Shown: positions 1 through 11,010 of the stretch, piece after piece
How the letters are laid out: the number at the start of each line of letters is the position of its first letter
Numbering within the stretch: the stretch's first letter is position 1
Assembly: GCA_014218235.1 (NCBI GenBank)
Contig: CM024758.1
Span: 98,493,698-98,557,697 of the forward strand
Direction: 5' to 3'
DNA length: 64,000 nucleotides
Source: Colocasia esculenta
Lineage: Eukaryota > Streptophyta > Magnoliopsida > Alismatales > Araceae
Notes under the pieces: generated by a model
Seen by the model: only the letters and a program-made list of their open reading frames with translations
What the model was told of the DNA's origin: nothing
The model's database searches: none
Program-made: the position numbers and the translations under genes

Positions 1-79
1 TTATGCCGAAATTTAAAGAAATGGATGACTAAGTAAATTTCCATAAGCATGCTCATATGCACTTATGACGTTTACATTC

Positions 80-480
80 GCGCCTTTAGCGGGGTGTTTG
101 TTCCTCCACTGGGCGTTTACAATATGTCATTTACATGTGCGCTCGTGGCGGGGTGTTTATTCCTCCGTCGGGCGTCTATATAATACAACATTTTGTCTTC
201 GCTCGCAACGGGGTGTTTGTGCCTCATTGGGCGTTTACAAACCACGACGATTACATTCACGTCGACGACAGGATGTTTATACCACCGTCGGACATTTACG
301 TAACACATCATTTTTCTTACGCTCCTGACGGGGTGTTTGTGCCACCGTCGGGCGTTTACAACATATTAATTCACTTCCGCACGCGGAGGGTGGTTTGTAC
401 CTCCCCCGGGTGTTTACACGCCATGACGTTTGTGTTATGTCGGCGACGGGGCATTTGTATCACCGTCGGACAGCATGCCT
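80..480. repeat. LTR minisatellite, GGGGTGTTTGTGCCTCC units
   Basis: Degenerate units of roughly 55-60 bp, each with a core like CGGGGTGTTTGTGCCTCCGT followed by CGGGCGTTTACA. The same array occurs in every A/B-type LTR (10,080-10,300; 18,300-18,560; 39,900-40,190). Open frames here are by-products of the repeat. Confidence 0.8.
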
Positions 481-589
481 CCATATGTGTTTATTTCACA
501 ACATCAGAGGACTTGAACACGGAATGCCGAGCACCGGATCTTGCGTAATGACCTGCAGCGTCCTCAACACCGGCGGAATGCTTCTGGCG

Positions 590-785
590 AGCGGAGGACA
601 GACGGGACGACCTGCAGCGGGCGGCCACCTGCGCCGGGCCAGCGCGGCCATCCGCGCCGGGCCTGTGCGCGGGGCCCACCACGTGGCCACCCGCGCCAGG
701 CCAGGCGCGCGGCCACCTGCGCCGGGCCTGCGCGGGTGGCCCGACGGCCGTGGCCAGCCCAAGGGCCACCCGCGCCGGACCATAT
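590..785. repeat. GC-rich minisatellite (GGCCACCTGCGCCGGGCC-like)
   Basis: About six imperfect units built from GCGGCCACC and GCGCCGGGCC, very GC-rich and able to pair with itself. It lies downstream of the minus-strand TATA-like site of the LTR remnant and is absent from the A 5' LTR and B LTRs. Confidence 0.65.
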
Positions 786-907
786 TACCTCCGCCCGGCC
801 ATCTCCCCAAGACCCCTAAATACCGGGGTAGGGGCGTGAGGTCTAGGATCGGCTTCCCACCAAGCTCCTCGAAAGCTCTCCGAGCTCTCGCCCCGCGCTC
901 CTTCGCG

Positions 908-1006
908 TTGTGGAGTCACCAGGACAATGCCCGCTTCGGAGGTATAAGTTGTGGTGCCGTCAGTTTGCTTGAGCACCCGGGAAGCGCCATCAAAGTAGAG
1001 TTCCCA
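908..1006 (-). pseudogene. Stub of second (archaeal-type) RNase H, element A
   Basis: The minus strand encodes LYFDGAS, with the first catalytic aspartate of an RNase H fold, and continues to GIVLVTPQ. There it leaves the homologous B sequence (27,731-27,823) and becomes LTR sequence. Only about 30 of the usual 130 or so residues remain, so the E, D and D catalytic positions are lost. Confidence 0.8.
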
Positions 1007-1741
1007 ATGTGGCAACTCTATGGCGAGAGTATTTCCACTTTCTTGAATGAGGACTTCTTCTTGTTGGGTCTCCTCCCCCTGAGGGAGGGTTTCCTCCTCA
1101 GGAAGGTTAAACTCGCGGGGAGAACCAGCCGGAAGCGGATGGGCCGCCAGGAAATCCGCCATATCTTGCCCTTTCATTGCTTTTCTTGGGGCGAAGGTGA
1201 TATCGAACTCCATGAGGAGAAGAGCCCATTTTCCCATCCTTCCTGACAACACAGGTTGGGTGAGGAGAGCTTTAGCGGGTCTATCCTCGAGATGAGGCTG
1301 ACTTGATGGGCTAGCAGATAGTGCCGTAATTTATTGACGGCGAATATCAATGCCAGACACACTTTCTCCACTGGGGAATATCGGTGCTCCGGACCCACCA
1401 GCATTCGACTGAGGTAGTAGAGCGGTTGCTCTTTGCCTTCCTTATTTTTTGTACCAGTGACGTTTCCATGGCCGCGATGTAGAGGATGAGCGGCTTCCCT
1501 TTCACCGGGGCTCCTAAGACGGGAGGGGTAAGGAGATACTCTTTGATTTCTTCGAAAGTATCTTGGCACTCTTGGTCCCATACAAATGGAGCTCCTTTCT
1601 TCATCAATTTGCTGAAGGGGCGCACCTGCCCGCGAGATTGGAGATGAACCGCCTTATGTTGGCCAGCCTTCCTTGGAGTGATTTCAGCCCGTCGAGGTTT
1701 TTGGCCGCGGCAGCTCTCTGATGGCTTTGATTTGGACGGGG
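1007..1741 (-). pseudogene. RNase H (Ty3-type), element A
   Basis: This is the RNase H domain that follows the polymerase in Ty3/Gypsy Pol. The minus strand shows KEQPLYYLSRML, RYSPVEKVCLALIFAV and LRHYLLAHQVSL, then MGKWALLLMEFDITF, matching B (27,107-27,565) and C (53,150-53,541). The frame changes at least twice (near 1,240 and 1,460), and the connection segment between polymerase and RNase H is damaged around 1,600-1,745. Confidence in the family is high; the gene is dead. Confidence 0.85.
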
Positions 1742-2620
1742 TCAATTTCTATCCTGCGATACGATGAAGCCGAGGAATTTGCCGCTCGAAATGCCGAAAG
1801 CGCACTTCATCGGGTTCATCTTCAGTTGGTGCTGGCGAAGTCTTTCGAAGACCTGGCGTAAATCGCCCAGGTGGTCTTCTCGCCTCTTGGTCTTAACGAC
1901 CAAATCATCAACGTAGCACTCGACCAAGCTGTGGAGCATTTCGCCGAAAATCTTCGTCATAGCCCGCTGATAGGTGGCCCCAGCATTCTTCAAACCGAAG
2001 GGCATTCTTTTATAATTGTAGATCCCTTTGGGGGACCTAAAGGCAATATGGCCCTTATCTCTGGGAGCCTACAGATTTGATTGTAGCCTGACATCCATCC
2101 ATGAAGTATAGTGCTTCGTGCCCGGTGGTCATATCGATCATCGTTTCCGTGATCGGGACGGGAAGTCATCCTTTGGGCAGGCTTTATTCAAGTCCCTGTA
2201 GTCAATATAGATTCGAACTTGGCCATTCTTTTTCTTCACCGGCACTATGTTGGCCAGCCAAGTTGGGTAGATGTAGGGCTCGGTGAAGTCGACGTTGAGG
2301 AGTTTGTCCACCTCGGCAATTACCTTCAGCTCTAGCTCATGGCGCATACGCTTTTGGGCCTGCTTGACCGGCTTCGCTGTGGAGAGTATGGACAGCTCGT
2401 GTTCAGCCACAGAGGGGTCTAGACCTGGCATCTCTTTATATGTCCACGCGAAATAGTCTTTGAATTCCAGCAAGAGTTGTCGATATGATCGTCTTTCTTC
2501 CTCATTGAGGAGGGCGCTAACGAAGATCGGCCGAGGTTCTTTTGGCTCTCCGAGGTCGAGTTCCACCAGTTCGTCCACGGTGGCTTGCCCACCTCTTCAA
2601 GTTCACGGGGTGCCGGTTGC
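1742..2620 (-). pseudogene. Reverse transcriptase, element A
   Basis: The minus strand carries the Gypsy RT motifs in order: NIVPVKKKNGQVRIYIDYRDLNKA is recognisable in pieces (e.g. YRDLNKACPKDDFP), then after a frameshift near 2,140-2,010 MPFGLKNAGATYQRAM, and the catalytic YVDD at 1,904-1,915 followed by LVVKTKRREDHL. The active site is YVDD here but YMDD in B. The segment between the two frames, which should hold the LSFMDGSSGYNQI motif, contains the frame break. RT copies the genomic RNA into cDNA inside the particle. Confidence 0.9.
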
Positions 2621-3651
2621 AGGTCGATGAAGTCTTTCTCTTCATCGGAGTCGGCAACATGGACATCATAATATTTAAAGCCTTTCTCAGTAATCGGCCA
2701 GAAATTATACTCCTCGTTTTGAGGCGTTTCTTTGCGCGACGTCTCGTTTGAGAGGACAGGCATGGCTTCTTCCTCCTGCTGCTCCGTTGAGGATGTAGGA
2801 GGTTGTCCACTGGAAGGGCAGTGATCAGATAGGGGGACTAGCCGACGGTATTTACCGTGTAATAGGCCTCGAAGTCCGTCCCCTGATTGTAGCCCAGCCC
2901 CTGAGTGTCTTTTCACAGTAAGGGGGTTGCCCTCAGAGTGTTCTTCGAGTACCACAGCTGGTGGAAGTATTCCCGCCGAGAGGGATCTTGCATTTGCGCT
3001 CTTTTGCCTTGGCACAATTTCTTGATGTGCTCGGCATGTCGTCCATTTCTTGGACAGGCTCAAGGGTGACTTATGTCGTTTGACCCCAACCGAAGTCGTC
3101 TTCGAGGGGCCCATACGGGAGTGGGTCCCCCTTGTAGAAGATGATCGGCTTTGGCGTCTCGCCTTTCTTGAGACTATCATTTCTGTAATGGGTGACAATG
3201 AACGTCTATAGTCGTTCCACCCATTGCTCCACCCTATGGAAGGGCAGCTGCATGTATGCCGGCGGCAAGGAGATGCTTCGGTTGATGACCTCGCCGACGG
3301 CGTTTGCTTCGTAGTTGATTTCACGCCTTTCTGGGCAACTGGGCCCTGACTCGGTGGATTCGACGAGGCGGCCGAGTTGGTGGGCTTCGAGGAGGTCTTT
3401 ATTGACCGTAAAGAGCTCCTCCTCGTCCCGGTCCTGGCTTGCTTGACCCGCATCGGCATTTTCCTTTTCCTAGCCTTTTGATGCGACTGTTGACTTGCCG
3501 GAAGGCTCGCCAAAGTATAGCTGGGCATCCGCCAGATTGCATTCATTCGGGCGGAAAGGAGCCCGGTCGGCGAAGACTGTATGCTGCTCTCCTCCTTGAC
3601 ATATTTTATGCATTGGTGGAGAGTCCGTGGGATAACCCGATTTTCATGCAA
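2621..3651 (-). pseudogene. Pol linker between protease and RT, element A
   Basis: This long segment corresponds to B 25,060-25,936 and C 51,204-52,066. Conserved pieces on the minus strand include ones related to PERREINYETNAIGEI, AYMQLSFHREEQWVERL and EMDDMPEHIKKLCQRQ, now spread over several frames. The acidic segment DVHVADSDEEKDFIDLQ lies just before RT. I recognise no known domain, but conservation across three diverged elements says it was coding. Confidence 0.65.
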
Positions 3652-4240
3652 CTAGGGTCTTCTCAGGAGAGCCTTGTAGGACGTGTTCACATTTATGATG
3701 TAGAACACGACCTTGGTGGCGAGGTCATCCATGGTCAGCTGTACCTCCACCTTTCCTAAGGCGTTTTCAGAGTTCTGGTTAAACCCTGCGATTCTGACAT
3801 CATTTACCCTTTGCAAATAGGGTGTGAGGTACAGAGACTTGAAAGTCTTCAAGGGCATGATATTGATCGATGCTCCAAGGTCAACCAAGATTCGGTTGAG
3901 CTCGTACCCGTTGACTTTTCCTTGTATGTACAACGGACGATTATGGTACAGCGTAGGTAGCAACATATCCTTATCGGAGAATGTCACCTCCGCCGCCAGT
4001 GCTTCCAGGGCTTGAGCTTGGAGTTCGGTCACATCAGCTTCGTAGACCTCGGGATCCTGCAGTATTTTGATAAGAGCCGCTCTTAACTCTTTGCTCCAGG
4101 CGATAGCATCCCATATGGTGACGTTAGTCGGGAACCGCTTCATGTGCTGTATGATTTTGCGGTCGGCCCGGCACGAAGTTGCTCCAATGGTGGAACCATA
4201 TCCGCCAAAGGTTTTATCGGGCTCCCGAATTGGTTAGTCC
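3652..4240 (-). pseudogene. Aspartic protease, element A
   Basis: The minus strand reads MKRFPTNVTIWDAIAWS, then an acidic helix, then RILVDLGASINIMPL with the single catalytic aspartate of a retropepsin. The residue after it is Leu where B and C have Pro (DPGAS). The catalytic D and the G are kept. The ILLG-like C-terminal strand is altered (YKALLRRP) and is followed by a frame break at 3,651. Such a protease works as a dimer and cuts the Gag-Pol polyprotein. Confidence 0.8.
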
Positions 4241-4960
4241 GCCTTGCCCCTGGTTGTTCGTTCGACTCTTCTTCTCGAACAAAGGGATCAGGAGACCCTC
4301 TTTCGGGGCGAGACTTTCATCTTGGCCGCCCTTGGAGGGAGCGGGTCGGTCGGATGGCCTGGCGGCTTTCTGGCAAGGGAGTTCGCTTATGGTCTCCTCC
4401 TGCTCTTCTTCTTCCTCATCAGACTGTCGAAGACGAAGGAGTTCACCTGTACCTCCACTTCAGGGATAGGTTGGGGCTCCTCTCCTCGGAAGATGATGGT
4501 TTTGCTGAGGTCGGGCAGGCTGGGCTTTTCGCCGAGTGACGGGGCGAGTTTCTTTCCTCGTCCGCGGCCCTTTCCTCTGCCTCGGTTGCGGCACCGATAT
4601 TGCCACAGGGGGCGTGTCAGCCGGCGACTGCAAGCTTGCAGGCATGGTATCGACACCATGTTACACGAGAAGTCCTTCAGCATTTCTTCCAGCTTTTCGA
4701 TGGTGATTTCATCCTCCTTGTAGAAGATGGCCAGTTCTTCGGGCAGAGGCAGCTTCTCGCCTTCTTGAGCCCTTTGTAGCATTTGGTGGAGCCAGCTTTT
4801 AAGCCTTGTTTGTGCTCCCATTTCTTCCCACGGGATGTATCTGTCCAAAGGGACTCCCTAGGTGGGCTTGGAGGGGATATATTCCTCAAATTCATCAATG
4901 AGCTTTTGCAGCTTCTGGAGAAAGAGTCAGCCCGCAGGACAGCCATCGCAGCTGCTTGCT
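4241..4960 (-). pseudogene. Conserved Gag-Pol module with RG-rich tail, element A
   Basis: The minus strand encodes DRYIPWEEM, LKSWLHQMLQRAQEGEKLPL, KEDEITIEKLEEMLKDFSCN and a basic RNRGRGKGRGRGKK stretch, then KPSLPDLSKTIIFRGEEPQP. B (23,800-24,297) and C (49,920-50,400) have the same order. The arginine-glycine run would suit nucleic-acid binding. I know no named family for this module. Confidence 0.65.
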
Positions 4961-5580
4961 CGGCTCGCTCTTTTCAGGCGTCTTTTCATGTTCTTTTGCT
5001 TGTTCTTTTCTTGTTTCAGCGACCGCGCCATTTCAAGCGGCGTGAGCTCCTTTGCTGGTTTGGCTGCCCAAGAGGCGTCCTCTCGGTCGGGGCTGCTGTG
5101 CGACCCTCCCCTTTTAGGGAACGTCAGTGAGGGGCGCATTCTGGAGGCCACGGTGGTCCAGCCGGCTTCATCTTGCTGGTGCTGGAAAGTAGAGTCGATT
5201 GCCTGCTCGATTATTTCGGGCGGCAATTCTTGGAATTCAGCCCAGTAGGGGCTCGTCTCTTGGGTGGCCGGCTCCATCGCTGGCTGCTTGCCCCTGCGGT
5301 CTTTATCTTGCCACTTGAGTATTTGCGGAGGCGAATTTTCGAAGCGCCGCCCCCTACTCCTATCTTCAGGAGTTTGTTCACGGGGAGGGGAGACTTGAGT
5401 CGTCGAGACCCCTTCCTTCGCCGGGGAGGTTGCTGGTGGGCTTCTTCCCTGGCTTCGGACTGGATTATTAGATTGCCTTCCGAGTCGATCTTTCCTTATG
5501 GATGAGGGATTTGACCCAATTTCGACAATCGGACACATATCCGTAGGGTGCAGCAACATGACATGGTATTTGCAATACAT
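4961..5580 (-). pseudogene. Gag zinc-knuckle module 4 and basic coiled segment, element A
   Basis: It begins with MYCKYHVMLLHPTDMC, an intact C-X2-H-X4-H-X4-C variant zinc knuckle (5,533-5,580). Next come a proline- and charge-rich stretch, the conserved piece ELPPEIIEQAIDSTFQHQQ ending in WTTVASRM, and a basic helix rich in K and R (MKRRLKRASRAS). The segment just after the knuckle, VEIGSNPSSI, is frame-shifted relative to B's VRDWVKSLIQKGKID. Confidence 0.7.
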
Positions 5581-6478
5581 GGGGTGTTTATATTTCCCTC
5601 TCCGTGTATGTCGGGGGTGGCTAATGTCCCTTCACACAGCCTTGGTGCAAGAGTTTTTCAAAGATCTCCCCAGTCTTTGCAGTCGCAAAGGGATTCAGAG
5701 AGATTCGCCATCCGGGATACCACAGAGCAGGGCCTCGTCAGAGGAGTTGGCTCCCGTCATTTCTGGCTCCTCTTGATTGTATTGAGATGGGCTTCTCCTT
5801 TAGGGATATGTTTCCGAAGTGTTGCCACAGGCTCGGGCCTTCAATGTTGGCTGCGGACCGCATCGGCGGTATGAGCCATCCTTGTTCATCAGCTTCGGGG
5901 GCTTTGAGGTTCTTGAAGCGCATATAGTCGCTTTCCTCAAATTCCCGCTGGGCCGCTTCCCTGGCTCTCATCAGGACCATGGAATTGCCTTCCGGGTCGA
6001 TCTTTCCCTTCTGGATAAGGGACTCGATCCAATCCCGGACATCAGGGCACCTGTCCGTAGGGTGCAGCTACATGGCGTGATATCAACAGTACATGGGGTG
6101 ATTTAACTCCCTTTCGGTGTATGTCGGCAGTGGTGTGTGCGCCATCACGACACCTTGTTGCAGGAGCCTTTCGAAGATCTCCCCAATACTTCCGGTCGCC
6201 AAGCGACTCTGGTGGGGAATTCGCCCTCCCGGGCACCACCAGGTGGGAGCTTTGCCAGATGAGCCGGCTTCTGTCATATCCGGGTCTGGGAAAGTAAAAG
6301 CCACCGGTGTATAGATTTCCGGCGGGTCGATGACGTTGACTATATGTGTGACAACGTCGGCTGAATGGTCTGTCCATTCGCGAACGTGAGGCTGTGCGGG
6401 TCGACACGGGCGTTGCTCAGTCGATGATCCCTTGGTTGACCCATGCTTCAACTTTGTCTTTAAAGACGTAGCAGTCCT
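5581..6478 (-). pseudogene. Gag zinc-knuckle modules 2-3, element A
   Basis: A second knuckle (about 6,470-6,512) reads C-IY-H on one frame and HALEDC on another, so it carries a frameshift. A third (about 6,045-6,090) has its Arg codon changed to TGA inside CxYH. Between and after them are FTFPDPDM, RLATGSIGEIFERLLQ and PTYTERELNHPMYC, followed by the linker containing YMRFKNLKAPEADEQGW. The same order is present in B. Confidence 0.65.
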
Positions 6479-7420
6479 CTAAAGCATGTCCCGCTTCTGT
6501 GATATATGCAATGGTTCGGCGGGATGCTTGTTGGCGGTTGACACCCAATAGCCCTGCTCGCAGACAGGTACGGTAGAGTGCCAGCGTCCGGAGATTTCAT
6601 CATCAGACGGGTTTGAAGACTCCTCCGAGATCCACCCCCCGCAGGGAGGGCGCGTCCGGGGCGCAGATTTGCTTACAGGCACCTGGAGTTCTTGCTCGAG
6701 GACCGCCAGACTTTCTTGCATGGTCCTTAGGTACGTCAGTGTTTGGCGCTGACCGTGCCGCAGCGATTGAACCTGTCTTTCCAGGTTTTGCACTGTCTCC
6801 GACCATGATCTGTGCTCCGAGGTGGAGGGATAATCCCTTTCCCGTCCGTTTGTGGATTGAGCATCCCAAGGGTTTGCCTCGGAGTCTTCTGATTCAGGAG
6901 CCGCCGTATTGACGTGAATGACATTGGCCGATTGATTTGACTGATCCCAAGCGTGGGGCTGTGAAGGATCGACCAAATGATCATGCATGGTGATGAGGCG
7001 ACTTTGGATCAGCTTCTGTACTTCATTTTTGAAGACGTAGCAGTCTTCAATAGAGTGCCCCAGCATACGGTGGTAGAGACAGTAATTCGGCTCATCCACT
7101 CTATCTGCTTCACTTGGTCTTCTCAGTCCCGGAAGCTTGAGCAGGTCATTCTTCATGCACAGCTTGAAGAGTATCTTCGTGTGGTCCTTTTTGAAGGAAT
7201 ACGACGTGCTCATACGCTGTGGCAGTGAAGTCGGAGGCGGTCTTTCGTCCACCTTCTTGCTTGGAGCGCTAGAGGCCGCGATCCTCTTCCCCTTGCTTTG
7301 TGGGGCGAAGTCCACAGCATTGGCTTCTTTGCCAGCGACGCGCTCCTTGCCCGACTTGCTTTTTGAGGGAGCTTGCATCGGGTTGTCGGCGAAGAACATT
7401 TCGATCTCTCCCACGACCGA
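6479..7420 (-). pseudogene. Gag C-terminal region with zinc-knuckle 1, element A
   Basis: About 310 codons are open on the minus strand. They start in the conserved GEIEMFFADNP, pass a basic linker (KSKGKRIAASSAPSKK), then PYSFKKDHTKILFKLCMKN-like sequence, and reach CLYHRMLGHSIEDC (7,040-7,081), a knuckle with His in place of the second Cys. A predicted helical stretch (ETVQNLERQVQSLRHGQRQ) follows. The reading frame ends inside knuckle 2. Confidence 0.8.
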
Positions 7421-8000
7421 ATTGAGCTAGTCAAAGCCTTTGATGTTTGTTCCCAGCAGCTTTTCGTTTATCTGCGCCGCCAGGCCCCGTCGATATAGTT
7501 ATGGCATCTTCTTGCTCGAGGGGTTGTCGCACCTCATGCTGAAGTCACGCCACCGCTTGATGAAGTCGAGTGCCGTTTCTCCTTTCCTTTTTGCTTGAGG
7601 GAGCACAGCTCTGCAAGCGACACCTTTTTTTCGGCCGTTTGGAAGCGGTCGATGAATTTCTTTTGAAGGTCAGCCCAGTCGACAATGGAATTGGGCCTTA
7701 ACGTTGAGTACCACTGGAAGACGGTACCCGTCAGGGACGTTGCGAAGTAACGAAGGAGATATGATTCGTAAAATGCCAACTCTCCCATGGCCGTTATATA
7801 GTAGGCCAGGTGCTCATTTGGTGAGCCCTGTCCGTCGAACTTTTGCAACTTTGGCGCCTTGGGACAGTCCGGTGGCAGCTTCTTGAATTGATGGTGGACG
7901 GGATATGGCACGCTGTAGAGATCTACAGTGACAGTTCCCTCGCCCCGTTGAGCGAAGCGGTCATCCACGATCTTTTCGATCTTTCGCCGCTGGGCCACGA
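7421..8000 (-). pseudogene. Gag capsid-type domain (retrotransposon gag), element A
   Basis: The minus strand gives MAQRRKIEKIVDDRFAQRG, LYSVPYPVHHQFKKLPPDCP, LRYFATSLTGTVFQWYSTL and WADLQKKFIDRFQTAEKKV, the signature of the plant retrotransposon gag family (capsid assembly). The frame shifts inside the LCSLKQ-KGE segment near 7,590, and a stop separates the domain from GEIEMFFADNP near 7,425. Confidence 0.9.
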
Positions 8001-8070
8001 TATCTTCGGCCGCGGAGGCTTGGGAGTTTATGCCCCTGCGTTGCTGTTAGGCGGGTCAACGGTATAGTCA

Positions 8071-9485
8071 TTAACCACGGCCGTGCGTGGATTGACATCG
8101 GGCAGATCGCCTTGTTGATGTGTTGTCTGAGCATTTTGGTTTGCCGTCGGCACTTGGCGGCGTGGCGCATTTTGCCCCTGCCTGCTGCCCTTGCTCCGTT
8201 AGGAGATTGGCCATCTCAGCCTGCCAACGCTGTATGAAATCATACTTGGCGTCGTCCGTCATTGCTTGGAAGGCGGCTCTATTTGGCGGCATGAGGAAGA
8301 CTTCAGCTTGTTCTCCATTAGCCGGCAGTTGTTGATCTCCATGATGGAGACTCGCGACTTCATCTTCTTCCCCTCCTTCGAGGTCTTGCCGGACTTGTCC
8401 CGGAAGGGGTCTTTGATCGTGCTCGAGCGGAGGCTCAAGAGCTTGCCCCTGGTTCGAGGGTCCAGCTTGACTGTCTTGCTGCCCTTGGGGAGGTCTTCTG
8501 GCAGGGTTCCGGGTGTACCGGGCAATGGCTTCGCCCTCCTGACCGGGTTCATCTATCCTGAATGCCCCTAGAGGGATGCCAGATGGCCCAGTTGCTTCCC
8601 TCCCAGAAGCGTAGCAGGTGAAGATTTTCATGCCTCCACCTTCCTCAGACGTCCGTTGCACCCTTCGCTTCTTGGGCTTTTGGGTACTTGGACGGAGTGT
8701 TGCCCCCAGCCTATTGAAGACTGAGGTGCTCAACCTTTCGAAGATTGAGACTCTTGGCGTGGGAGCTTCAGAGGCACTCGCGTCTCCTGCTTCAGCAGGT
8801 TCTGCTTGGGTGGAGACGAAGTTGGGCTTCCGGTAGACGCCCCTCCTTTTCTGTCCGCGAGGACGAGGAGGTTCGGGGTCCTGAGCTTTTTCTCGCTCAG
8901 GCGCTGCCTTCTTGGGGCATTCAGCGGGGTGATCCGCTCTAGCTTGCTTGATTTGGCGGGCTTCTTGCTTGGTCACCCACATTTGCCTCATTTTGCAAGG
9001 CTGTTGGGGTGCTGAGCTTGATGCCTGCCCCTGCCGGGCACCTTTTGGGGAGTCCCGCTTTTCTTGACGCATCCCTTGGAGGGGAGCGAATTTGTTGGAG
9101 GTTGCCACAGTGGGGATGCTTCTGTCCCGTGGCAGGATCGGCTCGCCTCCATCGAGCCGGACGCGAATGTCTCCTACGAGCACGGTCTTGCCGGAGTTGG
9201 AGACGATCGCTCTGGGCTTGCTGCCCTGTCCCCGTTTTCTAGGGATCGCGACGCAAGAGATGGTGTTTACCGAGAAGACTCGACCTTGACTTGGGCGGGG
9301 TTGATGCCCCTGGTTGCAGTAGCTTTGGGCGCCGCCTACGGAGTAGCTTGGACGGCGGAGACCACCCCTAGAAAGTAGGGGGATCCCACTACGGCAGGGA
9401 AATCACCGAACACGAGCGGAACGGTGAGGTAGCCACATTTCGCGTGGCAGGCGACGACCAACGGTTCGTAAGTGACGGCGGCCAT
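8071..9485 (-). pseudogene. ORF1 upstream of Gag, element A
   Basis: Translation would begin at the ATG at 9,485 (MAAVTYEPLVV), the same start as in B (19,190). A TAG follows about 36 codons in, and the frame then shifts. The rest (8,071-9,183, about 370 codons) holds VLVGDIRVRLDGGEPILP, QLWVTKQEARQIKQ-like and RVSIFERLSTSVFNRL segments, then IFTCYASG. No known domain is visible. It is basic and low in complexity, and conserved in B and C. An extra ORF before gag is known from some Tat/Ogre elements; that assignment is by position only. Confidence 0.7.
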
Positions 9486-9623
9486 GTAGTCGCTTGAGCT
9501 TGCAGGTGGGGACGAGCTTTTGACGCCGGTGTTTGCTCCTTGTACCTGCGTTGTGGAAATTAGTCATCTTCTATTTCCATATCGGCATAAGGTCTTTTTA
9601 CATATGCATGGAAGGCAGGAACA

Positions 9624-9641
9624 GTCCCACCGGGCGTGCCA
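9624..9641 (-). other. Primer-binding-like site, element A
   Basis: TGGCACGCCCGGTGGGAC on the minus strand, 3 bp inside the LTR end. The same 18-mer stands at the same place in C (45,653-45,670) and with one change in B (19,033-19,050). TGG at the start fits pairing with a tRNA CCA tail; I cannot name the tRNA from memory. Confidence 0.8.
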
Positions 9642-9742
9642 GATTGTTGGAACGCGGAATTTTCTTCTCTTTAAATTAAGGCCCCTCCGACGCTTTCGCC
9701 TCGGAGGCTTCATATTTTTTCTTTCGCTTCGGGCATGCCAGA

Positions 9743-9759
9743 CTGTTTACGGGAAACAG
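9743..9759 (-). promoter_or_regulatory. U5 stem-loop, LTR A
   Basis: CTGTTT and AAACAG flank a 5-nt loop and are followed on the minus strand by TCTGGCATGCCCG, a near-copy of the first bases of the primer-binding-like site 100 bp further on. Counterparts are at 18,912, 40,510, 43,104 and 45,535. Confidence 0.7.
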
Positions 9760-10059
9760 ACAAAGATTTATTTTATGAGGGGTGCCGGGTAAAGACTCGG
9801 TGTGCGCTCGTATTTTTAGGTGATTGGAGTGGTCGTGTACTAGACCGTTCCCCACCGACCGAAGTCGGTGTTTCATTTACATCGAGTATAACACTCGAAT
9901 ACCTTCGATGCGTAATGTTTGTTAAAAGATCATATGCCGAAATTTAAAGGAAATAGATGACAAGTAAATTTCCACAATTTCATTCAAAGGCGTTTATGCC
10001 ATTTACATTTACGCTCACAGGGGACGTTTGTGCCTCCGCCGGGTGGTTGTTACAATTGA

Positions 10060-10310
10060 GAAGATTACATTTGCGTCGACGACGAGGTATTTGTGCCTCC
10101 GTCGAACACTTGCAAAGTACATCATTTCATTTGTGCACAGGGCGAGGTGTTTATGCCTCCGCCGGGCGTTTACAAACATGTCGGGTCATTTCTGCTCACA
10201 ACGGGGTGTTTGTGCCTCCGTCGGACATTTACAAACACGTCACTTCTTTTGTGTTGACGACGGGGTGTTTGTGCCACCGTCGGACGGCATGCCTCTACGT
10301 ATGTCTTTTT
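10060..10310. repeat. LTR A minisatellite (GGGGTGTTTGTGCCTCC units)
   Basis: About five units of the array also seen at 80-480, here with cores such as ACGGGGTGTTTGTGCCTCCG. Confidence 0.75.
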
Positions 10311-10559
10311 TGTAACAACAGAGGCCTTATACAAAAAAAACGTCAGGCGTCATATAACAACCTGCAGTGTCTCTGCACGAACAAGGCGCAAGATGGCCCG
10401 AGCACGGAGGACAGACCGCCAAATGCTGCTGGAGACTTTCTCTTCCAACACTCGCTGGGCGGAACTCAGAGCTCCGGGGGTCGAACAGACCGAGCAAGTG
10501 TGGGCTGTATGCCTTTTTTCGGTGGCCGCGCGTGTGTCGGTGGATGCCTTTTTTCTGTA

Positions 10560-11010
10560 TGCTTGGACATCCTTGCCGTTTTTCTGGCTTTCTGGGACAT
10601 TGCCGGCCGTTTTCTGGCTTTATGGGACATTCCTGTCATTTGGCTTTCTCAGACATCCCGGCCGTTTTTTGGCTTTATGGGGCGTTCCAGTCATTTGGTG
10701 ACATTTCCCGAGAACTCCCCTCGAGTCCGGCTTCAAGTCACACCCAGGAGAGCGCACGCCACTTCATAGAAGCGACGTGGGTCCCGCTCCACCGGATTGG
10801 ACAAGAGGCGCGAACCGTCAGGCTATTTTTGCCATTTTCCGCACCGCGAGGACGTATCTGTAATTTTCCGGGCAGCAGGGGTACTTCAGCAATTTTATCC
10901 TTCACGGGGATATTTCTGCAATTTTATCCTTTATGGGGACATTTCTGCAATTTTATCCTTCATGGGGACATTTTTGCAATTTTGTCAGAAGCACCATTCT
11001 TGCAAATTTC
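10560..11010. repeat. Two short tandem arrays specific to LTR A
   Basis: At 10,570-10,690 units of about 37 bp share TTTTCTGGCTTTATGGGACAT. At 10,855-10,985 units of about 29 bp share CAATTTTATCCTTCATGGGG. Neither is in B's LTRs, so they expanded in A's lineage or came in with an insertion. Confidence 0.75.

Larger units (their letters stand above)
1..907 (-). mobile_element. LTR remnant at the 3' side of element A (R/U5 part)
   Basis: Positions 1-540 align with 9,930-10,370 of A's own 5' LTR: the same start (ATGCCGAAATTTAAAG), the same GGGGTGTTTGTGCCTCC repeats and the same ACAACCTGCAG-like block. A minus-strand TATA-like stretch lies near 815-825. The distance from TATA to the shared block is about 320 bp, close to element B's LTR and unlike A's 5' LTR, where about 700 bp of extra repeats intervene. 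The remnant may therefore come from a different family member joined to A by recombination. Confidence 0.7.

Noticed and set aside
65..1246. Several open frames of 90-280 codons on both strands
   Set aside because: They lie in LTR minisatellites and GC-rich repeats; the peptides are repeat translations without a domain. The only real coding remains are the RNase H pieces on the minus strand.
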